Source: Scandinavium hiltneri | Lineage (GTDB): Bacteria; Pseudomonadota; Gammaproteobacteria; Enterobacterales; Enterobacteriaceae | DNA length: 64,000 nt | Assembly: GCF_024764835.1 (NCBI RefSeq) | Contig: NZ_JALIGE010000071.1 | Location: forward strand, 62,001-126,000 | Direction of reading: 5' to 3' | Part shown: positions 43,050 through 51,093 of the stretch, piece by piece | Position numbering within the stretch: position 1 is the first letter of the stretch | Layout: every line of letters starts with the position of its first letter | Program-made: the position numbers and the translations under genes | The notes under the pieces: generated by a model | What the model saw: the letters and a program-made list of their open reading frames with translations, nothing else | Told to the model about the DNA's origin: nothing | The model's database searches: none

Positions 43050-45263
43050 CTATATTTTCGTTGCCAGCTCCGCTAAAGCCGCGACACGACTGAGGATTTT
43101 CCTAGCTTTAGCCTGATGCGATGGCGCTGCGGAAAATAATTCGCCTTTTGCCGTTCCTCGCAGCCATTTGCCGTCAAAACAGCTTTTACCACCTGCCATC
43201 AGATGCAGGGCTTCTCCACGGCTGATGGTTACGCCGGTTGTCAGGTGTATCTCGTCGATGGTTTTCTCTATCGCGCCGTTTTGCTCATCCCTTCCGTGGA
43301 TGAATTTTCTCCGTATCCCCAGCCTTTTCTTCCTTAGTCGATTTGTCAGCTCACGCCTTTCGCGTCGACTTAGAGGTTTTGATAAATCGTGTTCCGGTGG
43401 ATCGCTTTCGCTTCCCGTACAGTTATTGACAGAACTCCGAGAGGGCGAAGGATCGCCCTTAACGTCAACGGCCAAATCAACGGCACGCTTCGGCACGATT
43501 TTCCATTGTGTGAGCCGGGTTAAAATCGGAGTGTCAGCGCCGACGGCGGAGTCGTACACGCCACGAATGCAGACAGTTTCCTCGCCATACTGATTGAACT
43601 CTGTGCGCGGCTCATACAGCGTACGCACCTGCAAATCGTCACGACGGACAAACGGGCCACCTTGTGCATTAACGTAGCCAGCCCAATCACCGGCGTCAGC
43701 GGCATCATGGACGGCAGCAAACTCAACACTCAGACCATGTGCGGCCTCGGTATCAGCGAGACGACGCAGCTCACGGTAAACCGTTACCGGCGCACCACCG
43801 ACAAACTGAAATTGACGGATATGCCAGCGCGCCGCCCATGCTGAAACGGTGGGGGCGGTCTCTTTCAGCAGCTCACCGCTTTCGTCATCGGTTTCACCAT
43901 CAAGAGCATAACCGTCAATATTTTTCGAAATGTATTTAGTGACATAACCGGTAGCACTGCCCTTTTCCGGGTCAATGGCCTCGGCATGAAAGCGCGCTTT
44001 TTTGGCTTTATCGCTTCTCAGTTCGTGGCGGTCTTCCTCCCGCGCATAATCACGGATGATGAGGCGCACGCGCTCGACGTCTTCCGGCAACATGAACATA
44101 AGCATGTGCCAATGTGGCGTTCCGTCGTGATGAGGCTCGGCAACACGTATACCGAAAATGCGGATTTCTTCCCGGTGCAGCTTGGCGCGTATGCGTGCCC
44201 AAATGCCTGTGAGGTAGCTTTGAGTGTCGGATGGACTGGCTCCGTTCCATTTGCCGTTACGATAACCGGCTTTAGTTGTGGCGTGATATTTTGAGGGGGC
44301 AGTCAGCGTGTAAAACTCCCCGACATATCCGAGCTCATTACATATATTTTCAAACCCACGGATGCGGGTCATCAGCTCGCAGCGACGAATTGCAGGGTTA
44401 GCGACAGAACCATCGTATTTTTCAATCAGGCTGATGCGGTTGCCGTCTTCGTCTTCGAGATCCAGACCTTTGAGAAATTCGCGCGTGCGGCGTTTCTGTT
44501 CGCGCCAGTCTGTGACGCAGTTTTTACTCGCATAGACATGCTTTTTCTTGCTGACGTTGCCAATGGCAATTTGCAGATGTTCACGCCAAGCTGCCGCAAC
44601 ACGGCGCAGCCGCCCACGCCACCAAGCCTCATTAAACATGCGCATGATTGCCGGTGCGATTTCATCTTGTCCGACATATTTTTTTGTCACCCGCTCCCAA
44701 TGTGGCGGAGTAACGTTGAATTGCTGGCAGATTAAACCGGCGTACATGTACCAGGTGTGCAGCGTTTTTAGCTCGCTAAAGCCAGCGTCTTCAATGTCGG
44801 CCAGTTCAGCACGAACGAAATTAGCGATATCCCCGGCCAACAGGTCAATATCGGCGCGCGACATATCCGGTAGGCGGTTATATCTGCCTACCATATTGAC
44901 CATGCGTGATGCCAGATATTGCATAAGCTCGGTATCAAAATGACCACAGTAAACAGCGGCTGATACATTGCTTTTGACACCTGCACATTCGTATTTTTTT
45001 GCGACCAGTTCGAGACGTGGCAATGCCTTTTTGCAGAAGCTGATTAAAAAGGCATTGGCTCGTTGACTGCCCTGATTTTGCTCCAGCACCGCAGCGGTAC
45101 GATAAACATCAAAACGCACGCACTCAGGCTGTAGAGAAAGCACCTTTCTCGCATGTAACAAAGCCGCGAACATGTTGTCGCGGCGATATTGTTCTGCGTA
45201 AGTCAGATAGGGGCTCGATATAGCCGGTTTTGGTTTATTCCAGGCATAAACATAGTTCGTCAT
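43050..45263 (-). CDS. A: Replication initiation endonuclease A (rolling circle)
   Basis: 737 residues from MTNYVYAWNKPKPAISSPYL at 45263; the start codon overlaps the upstream stop (ATGA). The HUH motif is HWHMLMF (about residue 400), and the paired active-site tyrosines are in YVTKYISKNIDGY. As in P2, it should nick the origin, which lies within its own gene in P2, act in cis and start rolling-circle replication. The C-terminal region is basic (LSRRERRELTNRLRKKRLGI). Confidence 0.95.
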   Translation of the reverse strand: MTNYVYAWNKPKPAISSPYLTYAEQYRRDNMFAALLHARKVLSLQPECVRFDVYRTAAVLEQNQGSQRANAFLISFCKKALPRLELVAKKYECAGVKSNVSAAVYCGHFDTELMQYLASRMVNMVGRYNRLPDMSRADIDLLAGDIANFVRAELADIEDAGFSELKTLHTWYMYAGLICQQFNVTPPHWERVTKKYVGQDEIAPAIMRMFNEAWWRGRLRRVAAAWREHLQIAIGNVSKKKHVYASKNCVTDWREQKRRTREFLKGLDLEDEDGNRISLIEKYDGSVANPAIRRCELMTRIRGFENICNELGYVGEFYTLTAPSKYHATTKAGYRNGKWNGASPSDTQSYLTGIWARIRAKLHREEIRIFGIRVAEPHHDGTPHWHMLMFMLPEDVERVRLIIRDYAREEDRHELRSDKAKKARFHAEAIDPEKGSATGYVTKYISKNIDGYALDGETDDESGELLKETAPTVSAWAARWHIRQFQFVGGAPVTVYRELRRLADTEAAHGLSVEFAAVHDAADAGDWAGYVNAQGGPFVRRDDLQVRTLYEPRTEFNQYGEETVCIRGVYDSAVGADTPILTRLTQWKIVPKRAVDLAVDVKGDPSPSRSSVNNCTGSESDPPEHDLSKPLSRRERRELTNRLRKKRLGIRRKFIHGRDEQNGAIEKTIDEIHLTTGVTISRGEALHLMAGGKSCFDGKWLRGTAKGELFSAAPSHQAKARKILSRVAALAELATKI

Positions 45264-46090
45264 GCGATGGCTAACTCCAGTTGGTGCGGAGTCAGCCCTT
45301 GCGACTGCCACTCTGAAATTGACGGTGGCACTACTGCCTCAATGGTGTTTTTGAGGATGGAGCAGCGGCGTTTCAGAATTACTGTTTTGAGTTCAACTTC
45401 GGAAAGATTCCTTGAATAGTCGGCGTCGCGAATTACCTTCGTGAGCTCAGGGTATTTAACCTCGAATTTAGGAACGTTGCAGGCAAGGTTAGTGCTGTCT
45501 GCTGTTGAGAGCGGATAGTTCCCCAGCACTCGACCATCAAGCATACGAAGCCCGTGTATCTGTGTTGAGAAACTGTGCTTGCAATAGATGGTTTCAAACG
45601 CTTCCGACATCCTTCTGTGCCAGAGCTGTGTTCTGATAGTTGCGTACTTTCCTGATGAACCAAAACATACTCGCGGCCATTCCCGGCAAAGTTCAACCAG
45701 ACGATTCAGTGACTCATGCAGATGCCATACTGGCGCGGCTTTGCTTCGGAAGCAGCGCGGTAGCTTTGAAATAAGGGCATCGTTATCCGCTTCGCCACCT
45801 TCGACTACATCAGGGATGACAAAGAAAGACAGTTTTGGATGATGATAATGCGGGATTAACCACTGATAGAATTGCTGCCAGTCAATAACAAGGCCGCGCT
45901 TCCATGCCGAAAAAGCCCCGTTATCTATGGCAACAGAAAGAGCGTATTTGATTGATGCAGACAATTGGTCTGGCCGTGCATAGGATACGAATGCGCCGGC
46001 ACCGTTTACCGCGATGCGATGAACGTTGCCAGCGTCACCCCATACAGGCGTTCCGTGGTAATGAATAACGTTAGCCAGGTTGCCGACCAT
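45260..46090 (-). CDS. Putative tRNA-guanine transglycosylase/DpdA-like phage protein
   Basis: 276 residues, MVGNLANVIHYHGTPVWGDA. The pattern AIDNGAFSAWKRG (about 55-67), FFVIPDVVEGG (about 89-99), PVWHLHES (about 119-126), RVCFGSSGKYA (about 140-150), IHGLRML and LSTADSTNLACN (about 193-204) recalls the TIM-barrel fold of queuine tRNA-ribosyltransferase relatives in phages. The DNGAF and xxSxDS elements would stand for substrate pocket and nucleophile Asp. Members called DpdA insert 7-deazaguanines into DNA. No preQ0 synthesis gene is nearby, so it would rely on the host pathway. It is coupled to A by an ATGA overlap, which fits a role in phage DNA replication or modification. The family call is from memory of motifs and is uncertain. 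Confidence 0.5.
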   Translation of the reverse strand: MVGNLANVIHYHGTPVWGDAGNVHRIAVNGAGAFVSYARPDQLSASIKYALSVAIDNGAFSAWKRGLVIDWQQFYQWLIPHYHHPKLSFFVIPDVVEGGEADNDALISKLPRCFRSKAAPVWHLHESLNRLVELCREWPRVCFGSSGKYATIRTQLWHRRMSEAFETIYCKHSFSTQIHGLRMLDGRVLGNYPLSTADSTNLACNVPKFEVKYPELTKVIRDADYSRNLSEVELKTVILKRRCSILKNTIEAVVPPSISEWQSQGLTPHQLELAIA

Positions 46091-46093
46091 ATG

Positions 46094-46372
46094 TTATTTA
46101 TCCGCTGCAGAATGGAAAGTTGCAGTGCATAATTTCCCGACACGCTCGATTTCAGCGGCCATGGCCTTAATTGTGTTAATTGATGACTGTTGAATATGGT
46201 GGTGAATTAGCCCGGAAATAAGCTGCTCGATCTTTGGGTAATAACCGATAGTGTCTAGCCATTCCTCGCCAGCTTTCTTGCCGGATTTGGCAACTTTCTT
46301 TTCATTCAGGATGAATTGATATTGGTCGCTGGTAATAACCCATTTTTCACCTATTTCGATGCGAATGCTCAT
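46094..46372 (-). CDS. Small phage early protein (DUF5405 type)
   Basis: 92 residues, MSIRIEIGEKWVITSDQYQF, with the KKAGEEWLDTIGYYPKIEQL segment seen in P2-like early regions. Function unknown. It is packed between the DpdA-like gene and a zinc-finger gene with gaps of 3 and 0 bp. Confidence 0.8.
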   Translation of the reverse strand: MSIRIEIGEKWVITSDQYQFILNEKKVAKSGKKAGEEWLDTIGYYPKIEQLISGLIHHHIQQSSINTIKAMAAEIERVGKLCTATFHSAADK

Positions 46373-46594
46373 TTAAACACCCCTGTAATGTTTTGTTTTC
46401 AGTTCTGCGATTTGCTGACAGGTCACGCAAAAGGCCACACCCTGAATTGCAGCGCGGCGCGCTTCCGGGATTGGTGCATCACACTCCTCGCAGAGAAAAC
46501 GTGAAGGTGCAGCGATACGGCTGCGCGCGTTATTGATGAGGCGCTCACGTTCTGCCTGCTCACGCTGTTGTGCGATATCCATTGCATCGGCCAT
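46373..46594 (-). CDS. TraR/DksA-family zinc-finger protein
   Basis: 73 residues. CEECDAPIPEARRAAIQGVA followed by FCVTCQ gives the C-x2-C-x17-C-x2-C zinc finger of DksA/TraR, preceded by a helical N-terminus. Phage homologues are half-length forms that bind the RNA polymerase secondary channel. P2 carries one at the same place (orf82). Overlaps the next gene by 1 bp. Confidence 0.88.
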   Translation of the reverse strand: MADAMDIAQQREQAERERLINNARSRIAAPSRFLCEECDAPIPEARRAAIQGVAFCVTCQQIAELKTKHYRGV

Positions 46595-46821
46595 TAGTGC
46601 AGCTCCTGCGATTCGTTTTCGTAGCGGGTGGCTTCGCGGCGTAGCAGTTCTGCAGCTTCTTTGCCGCTCAAATCTTTGTTGGCGATATGAACGGCCAGCG
46701 CCTCGAGGCGGATTGAAACAGCGAGAGCGCGGTCTTTGCGTTCTTCGTTTTTAGCCGCGGTCAGCATTACGGCCAGTGCGTCACTTTCAGCTTCAAAATT
46801 ACGGGTTTCGGTATTACGCAT
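46594..46821 (-). CDS. Small helical phage early protein (DUF2732 type)
   Basis: 75 residues, MRNTETRNFEAESDALAVML, rich in Ala, Glu and Arg and probably all helical. It corresponds to P2 orf83-like proteins of unknown function. Confidence 0.8.
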   Translation of the reverse strand: MRNTETRNFEAESDALAVMLTAAKNEERKDRALAVSIRLEALAVHIANKDLSGKEAAELLRREATRYENESQELH

Positions 46822-46890
46822 AACTAACTCTCCTGATTTCGGGCAATAAGAAGCCCGACGGGTTTACGCCATTTAATTACGGGTGTTTAT

Positions 46891-47091
46891 TTAGCTGTAG
46901 CCAAAAACGCGGACGGGTTTGCTTTTCAACTGACTGATGATTTCCGCCTGTAGTCCCGCTTTAAATTCCTTGCAGCATTCCCAATTCGGATCAACACGCA
47001 GAATTGCACCGTCGCGGGTTTTAATTTCAAAACCTTCTTCCATGTTTGGAATAACGGCTCCCAGTATTATTCTCAAATCATCGCGTGACAT
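46891..47091 (-). CDS. Small phage early protein of unknown function
   Basis: 66 residues, MSRDDLRIILGAVIPNMEEG ... SKPVRVFGYS. It is conserved in 186-like early operons to my recollection, but I cannot name it safely. It overlaps the fil-like gene by 14 bp. The 69 bp before the next gene hold only a ribosome site. Confidence 0.7.
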   Translation of the reverse strand: MSRDDLRIILGAVIPNMEEGFEIKTRDGAILRVDPNWECCKEFKAGLQAEIISQLKSKPVRVFGYS

Positions 47092-47311
47092 ACTTCACTC
47101 CTTTTCGAATAAAATGAGCAATACGAATAATTAAAAAGACTGACGGCTTTGCCTGTTTTGATTTCAGCCCATTTAACAATTCGGACTGATCGCGGCTTGG
47201 GTGCCAGCGCTGGCCATCTTTCCCAGCAATCCAGCCGTGACCGAAATGCATGCCGGGGCTTTTCTTAACGAGCAGAGACGCGAATGAGGGTTCATTGTTC
47301 AGCATAAGCAC
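47078..47311 (-). CDS. fil: Fil-like protein (phage 186 filamentation; DUF2724 type)
   Basis: 77 residues. The core SFASLLVKKSPGMHFGHGWI-AGKDGQRWHPSRDQSELLNG is typical of the 186 Fil group, whose expression blocks host cell division. It sits directly after cII, as in 186. Confidence 0.6.
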   Translation of the reverse strand: MLMLNNEPSFASLLVKKSPGMHFGHGWIAGKDGQRWHPSRDQSELLNGLKSKQAKPSVFLIIRIAHFIRKGVKYVTR

Positions 47312-47312
47312 C

Positions 47313-47822
47313 TCACATCAGGCCGAATGTTGCACCGATACCACTCATGGTATCGACCACGCTCGACATTGCGGGGTTGGCCTGTAGGCGCGCCTGCAAT
47401 GCCAATGCAGATAATGACAACATGCGAATGCCTGAGTTGACGCTTTCAACCATGTTGTGCTTCCGGTCAGAAGTCATACGCTCAGCAGAAACCGCACCGC
47501 TTGCCAACTCTCCGAGTTCACTCATGGCGCGCATGACATAAGACTGCAATTTGTCTTTAGCCAGCTCATTAACCGGAACGCATGGCAGGCAATGAATCTG
47601 CGCCAGAAAACCGTCAACGAGAGTTGAATCTTCTGTCAGGTCAGTCAGCAGCCACAACTCAGGCGGTGTGAATTGGTGAGGCTGTTCAGGGTTGAGCTTG
47701 TTACGTAACGTCTGAACATTCATACCCGCACGCTCGGCCAGCTTCGCCATGTTGTGACGCTGTGCGAAAACTCGGCACGCTTCGTCATAGTAGGGATGTT
47801 TGGAAACCTGAAAATCAAACAT
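47313..47822 (-). CDS. cII: Lysogeny-establishment regulator CII (186 type)
   Basis: 169 residues, the same length as phage 186 CII. It starts MFDFQVSKHPYYDEACRVFA, followed by a lambda-repressor-like helix-turn-helix (HNMAKLAERAGMNVQTLRNK, about residues 23-42). In 186 it activates the pE promoter to establish cI transcription. Confidence 0.9.
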   Translation of the reverse strand: MFDFQVSKHPYYDEACRVFAQRHNMAKLAERAGMNVQTLRNKLNPEQPHQFTPPELWLLTDLTEDSTLVDGFLAQIHCLPCVPVNELAKDKLQSYVMRAMSELGELASGAVSAERMTSDRKHNMVESVNSGIRMLSLSALALQARLQANPAMSSVVDTMSGIGATFGLM

Positions 47823-47852
47823 GATTAGCTTCGTCCTAATAGCTATGCTGAA

Positions 47853-48074
47853 TTACGCGTTAAGTGAAACATCACATTCACTTAATGCCTGAATAGTCAG
47901 AGCGGCCATATTGACCTCGACTAAGCCTTTTTTTTGCTTTCCTTTTGGCTTAATCGGTAACTTTCCATACTCAATCAGGTTCTTAGCCGTTTCTTTGTTG
48001 GTGCCAGTTCGGCGGCAGTACTCATCTAATGGGAGATATGGTTCGGGTATGACGATTGTAATGTTTGGTCGCAT
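47853..48074 (-). CDS. apl: Excisionase/regulator Apl (Cox-like)
   Basis: 73 residues from MRPNITIVIPEPYLPLDEYC at 48074. It has a winged-helix excisionase motif (YLPLDEYCRRTGTNKETAKN) and a basic loop (KGKQKKG). In 186, Apl is the excisionase and also represses the lytic and lysogenic promoters. It is the first gene of the leftward lytic operon, divergent from cI. Confidence 0.85.
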   Translation of the reverse strand: MRPNITIVIPEPYLPLDEYCRRTGTNKETAKNLIEYGKLPIKPKGKQKKGLVEVNMAALTIQALSECDVSLNA

Positions 48075-48193
48075 AAGGCAAACTCCGTCGGTTAACCTGT
48101 AGGGCAATACAGGGTTATATGAGCCAATGTTTCTTTAAACCTACAAAGCGAAGTTTAATATCACTTTGCGAAAACTTGCAAGGTAAAGTTTTC
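48075..48193. promoter_or_regulatory. Lysis-lysogeny switch region (divergent promoters and operators)
   Basis: 119 bp between apl and cI. The leftward promoter probably uses TATAACC (minus strand, near 48112) as part of its -10 region. Repeated elements AACCTACAA (48139 and 48197) and the related AAGTTTA, AAAACTTG and AAAGTTTTC copies (48151-48193) look like CI or Apl operators. Individual sites are not resolved by eye. Confidence 0.5.
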
Positions 48194-48778
48194 ATGAACC
48201 TACAAATAGACTTTTCACGAGGCGGAAACGACACGTTAGATCGCGTCATAGAAGCTTATGGATTTAAGACCAAAGTTGCGCTTGCCGAGCATTTGGGAAT
48301 TGCCAGTAGCAGTTTGGCTAACCGCTATAAGAGGGACTTTTTCCCATCCGATATCGTGGTTCGCTGTATGGCGGAAACAGGCGCAACCCTTGAATGGCTA
48401 GCGACCGGCAACGGGCCAAAATTCGACGGAGTTGACCTTGATGTTCTAAGAATTACTAAACAAAAGGTCGTCGATGGTCAGCTCTATGACGATGGAATGT
48501 TGATGTTGGATAAAGCTACATTCCAACCAGGTAAAGCAATACCGTCTCAACCTATTTGCATCATTGAAGGCTCGACAACTTTTGTTATTGAGAGAGAGTT
48601 TTCGGAAATTTTTGATGGGGAATGGCTTGTAGAAGTTGAAGGAAAAACAAGCGTAAGAACATTAACAAGAATTCCAGTTAGAAGGGTTCGCGTAGGTGGT
48701 TCGGGTACAGCTTTTGACTGTGCGATTGAGGACATTAACGTCATTGGGCGTGTAGCACTGACAATTATCAGCGGATAA
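48194..48778 (+). CDS. cI: Prophage repressor CI (186 type)
   Basis: 194 residues from MNLQIDFSRGGNDTLDRVIE at 48194 (186 CI: 192). The helix-turn-helix is KVALAEHLGIASSSLANRYK (about 31-50). The C-terminal half is the oligomerisation domain (FDGEWLVEVEGKTSVRTLTR). It lacks the Ala-Gly cleavage site and Ser/Lys dyad of LexA-like repressors, which fits inactivation by Tum rather than RecA. It is followed by int after 7 bp, so both share one transcript. Confidence 0.92.
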   Translation: MNLQIDFSRGGNDTLDRVIEAYGFKTKVALAEHLGIASSSLANRYKRDFFPSDIVVRCMAETGATLEWLATGNGPKFDGVDLDVLRITKQKVVDGQLYDDGMLMLDKATFQPGKAIPSQPICIIEGSTTFVIEREFSEIFDGEWLVEVEGKTSVRTLTRIPVRRVRVGGSGTAFDCAIEDINVIGRVALTIISG

Positions 48779-48785
48779 TCAGTTT

Positions 48786-49820
48786 ATGACTGTTCGTAAG
48801 TTGAGTGATGGGCAATGGGTCGCTGACTTTTATACCGTAAACCGTAGCGATGGTAAGCCGGGTAAAAGAATACGTAAAAAATTTGCGACTAAAGGTGAGG
48901 CTCTTGCCTTTGAAAACTACACCCTGCAGAAGGTTGAAGATTCACCTTGGCTTGGTGATGGAAAAGATAAACGCCGGTTAGCTGATTTGGTGCATCTATG
49001 GTTTGACCGCCATGGCATCACTCTAAACGATGGAGAGAAACGCAGGAGCTCGATGTTATGGGCCGCTGAATGTATGGGTTCCCCTTTGGCTACGGAATTT
49101 AGCGCGCAGCTATTCACGGCTTACAGAGCTAAAAGGCTTGAAGGCGAGTTCGCCAGAACGAAACGCATCTCTAAAGTTTCACCCAGAACACTCAACCTTG
49201 AGCACGCATATTTTCTAGCCGTATTCAATGAGTTGAAAAGATTGGGGGAATGGAAAGCACCAAATCCACTGGAGAATGTCCGTCAGTTCAGAACTGACGA
49301 GAGCGAGATGGCATACCTTACAGGACAGCAAATCGAACTACTGTTGTTGGAATGCCGCAACAGCTCTGCAAAAGATCTCGAAATGATTGTCAAAGTTTGC
49401 CTCGCAACTGGTGCGCGATGGAGCGAAGCAGAAACTCTTAGGCGCTCGCAGGTTTCTGCCGGAAAAGTCACATTTGTGAAAACTAAAGGAAAGCGTAACC
49501 GCACCATCCCATTAGCCCCAGAACTGCTAGCGCAGATACCTAAAAAGAATGGGCTACTATTCACGCCTTGTTACTATGCTTTCAGAAATGCATTGCAACG
49601 CGCTGGCATTGAACTACCTGCCGGGCAACTTACGCATGTTTTAAGGCATACCTTTGCCAGTCATTTTATGATGAATGGTGGAAACATCCTCGTATTGCAA
49701 AGAGTTTTAGGGCATACCGATATAAAAATGACCATGCGTTATGCGCACTTTGCTCCAAATCATCTGGAAGAGGCGGTAAAATTCAATCCATTGTCGGTTA
49801 TAAATCACGCTGAAATTTGA
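48786..49820 (+). CDS. int: Tyrosine integrase
   Basis: 344 residues. The catalytic residues are Arg in CLATGARWSEAE, Lys in TKGKRNRTIP, His-x-x-Arg in LTHVLRHTFASH, His in LQRVLGHTDIKM and the nucleophile Tyr in TMRYAHFAP. An N-terminal arm-binding domain precedes the core. It integrates the phage at tRNA-Ile2. Its 3' end is 179 bp from attR. Confidence 0.96.
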   Translation: MTVRKLSDGQWVADFYTVNRSDGKPGKRIRKKFATKGEALAFENYTLQKVEDSPWLGDGKDKRRLADLVHLWFDRHGITLNDGEKRRSSMLWAAECMGSPLATEFSAQLFTAYRAKRLEGEFARTKRISKVSPRTLNLEHAYFLAVFNELKRLGEWKAPNPLENVRQFRTDESEMAYLTGQQIELLLLECRNSSAKDLEMIVKVCLATGARWSEAETLRRSQVSAGKVTFVKTKGKRNRTIPLAPELLAQIPKKNGLLFTPCYYAFRNALQRAGIELPAGQLTHVLRHTFASHFMMNGGNILVLQRVLGHTDIKMTMRYAHFAPNHLEEAVKFNPLSVINHAEI

Positions 49821-49886
49821 CGCGCGTTTAGGAGCGAATTTCATCTCATATTGCTGGCAAACGGTAGTTACTGCACATTAGGATTG

Positions 49887-49904
49887 TGTCGCAAAAGTGT
49901 CGCA
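49887..49904 (+). promoter_or_regulatory. Integrase arm-type site pair at attR
   Basis: Two TGTCGCA repeats 11 bp apart, same orientation and spacing as the pair at 19687-19704, 96 bp before the attR core. The 179 bp from int to attR hold no gene. Confidence 0.6.
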
Positions 49905-49999
49905 CAAACTTAGAAATATTGCCTTTCATTGCCTTATATTGATTCTACAATCGCCTGATTTTTCATTAAGTTATTGTTTTTCGGTTGGTTGTAAGGGTT

Positions 50000-50046
50000 C
50001 TCATAATCGCTTGGTCACTGGTTCAAGTCCAGTAGGGGCCACCAAA
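50000..50046 (+). repeat. attR: attR core: displaced 3' half of tRNA-Ile2
   Basis: Repeats 19574-19620 with six substitutions. Its T-arm (ACTGG-loop-CCAGT) is closer to the usual enterobacterial ileX sequence than the one now in the tRNA, so this copy is probably the original chromosomal 3' end. Confidence 0.92.
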
Positions 50047-50052
50047 TAAAAC

Positions 50053-50087
50053 AAGGAGTTAGATGAGAAATCGTCTGACTCCTTTTT
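50053..50087 (+). terminator. Terminator after attR
   Basis: AAGGAGTTAGA and TCTGACTCCTT form an 11 bp stem with one mismatch, followed by TTTTCG. It is probably the original terminator of the tRNA gene or of an earlier island at this site. Confidence 0.75.
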
Positions 50088-50102
50088 CGTTTTATACGAA
50101 TC

Positions 50103-50125
50103 GGGTCAGGTAATGGGTCAGGTAA
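50103..50125 (+). repeat. Direct repeat pair, possible arm sites of a second integrase
   Basis: GGGTCAGGTAA occurs twice with 12 bp spacing, 57 bp after attR. The layout mirrors the TGTCGCA arm pair of the prophage but the sequence differs, so it could belong to the integrase of the damaged island that follows. Confidence 0.45.
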
Positions 50126-50146
50126 GGAATTGCCTCCCTGCCCTCT

Positions 50147-50980
50147 TCATCTCGCTGCCAGCATCTCCGGATAGTGCTTTGCCACGATATCATTCATCTT
50201 TTCTGTCAGATCACACCGCTTAAAAGTGATGTGCGCTGTTCCCTTCTGGAAGTAACGGATACTGAAGAAATCATCTTCGTAAATATCCTTCGACGGGTTG
50301 TCCCGAATATGATCCATCAAACGTATAGTGACATCGCCACGGTTGTCGGGTATTGGTTTACCATCGAGCAGAAACAACATTCTCTCCAGGTCCGCTAGTT
50401 GATCCCGTCGCCAACCCCAGTTCAAACTAAATCCCCAGCGATTGTGACTCACCAGAGTGTTGACGATGATTTTCTTACTGAAGCTACAAGGACTATTGGT
50501 TTTGTAGTCCCATGACAGCCCTTTGAAGACATTGATAATGCCACGCTCAAAGACATCCATTTTGTTCAGATGTAGCTGCTCAAAAGTACTGAGGATATTC
50601 GCCTCGCTGATGGCAGGTAGATCCCCCTCCTCAAGGTTCTTATGCCACTGGTCACGGGCCTGAGCGTCCATCAATGCCATCATGCCAGACTTCAGCATCA
50701 AGTCCCGCCAGATACTGCGGTCGATATTACGGGTGATAGCAGGCAGCGCTTTATCAGTATTTTCAGTCATCCAACTGTCGTAACGGTGCCCGACTTTCAT
50801 TGCCCAATCTTGCGCTGTACCACCGCCAATTTCTGAGGTTAGCCGTGAAATAGCATCAAGCTGCTGAATGAGTTGTTCTATCTGTTTCAGTGCGGTATCG
50901 CGGCCAGTGACCACACGTTCAATACTGGTCGAAAGGATGAGTTCGTTGTGATCTGTTAACACGTCGGGTTCTGTTTGCAT
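50147..50980 (-). CDS. DUF4942 protein associated with CbtA toxin loci
   Basis: 277 residues from MQTEPDVLTDHNELILSTSI at 50980; a longer frame to 51172 overlaps cbtA and is not family-like. The conserved body includes AVTRNIDRSIWRDLM-like ALPAITRNIDRSIWRDLMLK and the C-terminal FFSIRYFQKGTAHITFKR. The family regularly follows yeeU/yeeV-type toxin-antitoxin genes in E. coli islands; its biochemical function is unknown to me. It is 113 bp downstream of cbtA in the same direction. Confidence 0.85.
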   Translation of the reverse strand: MQTEPDVLTDHNELILSTSIERVVTGRDTALKQIEQLIQQLDAISRLTSEIGGGTAQDWAMKVGHRYDSWMTENTDKALPAITRNIDRSIWRDLMLKSGMMALMDAQARDQWHKNLEEGDLPAISEANILSTFEQLHLNKMDVFERGIINVFKGLSWDYKTNSPCSFSKKIIVNTLVSHNRWGFSLNWGWRRDQLADLERMLFLLDGKPIPDNRGDVTIRLMDHIRDNPSKDIYEDDFFSIRYFQKGTAHITFKRCDLTEKMNDIVAKHYPEMLAAR

Positions 50981-51093
50981 CGTTAATCGTCCGTAAAAGC
51001 AAACACGCCTGCCGGAATTGGCAGGCGCATTATGCGAGGAATAAAAAGGGAGGAAAGTACAGAGGTAAAAATCAGGAATGAGGCTCGAAGAAT

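Larger units (their letters stand above)
19574..50046. mobile_element. P2/186-like prophage, apparently complete, about 30.5 kb
   Basis: It is bounded by direct repeats of the tRNA 3' half. Leftward late genes run from O to D and ogr; P and Q run rightward to cos; early genes run leftward from apl to tum; cI and int run rightward to attR. Every P2 late gene (Q, P, O, N, M, L, X, Y, K, lysABC, R, S, V, W, J, I, H, G, FI, FII, E+E', T, U, D, ogr) can be matched and none is visibly broken. The control region (cI, apl, cII, fil, LexA-controlled tum) is of the 186/Fels-2 type, so UV or other SOS induction is expected. Cargo sits in the old/tin slot and in the Z/fun slot. Confidence 0.96.
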
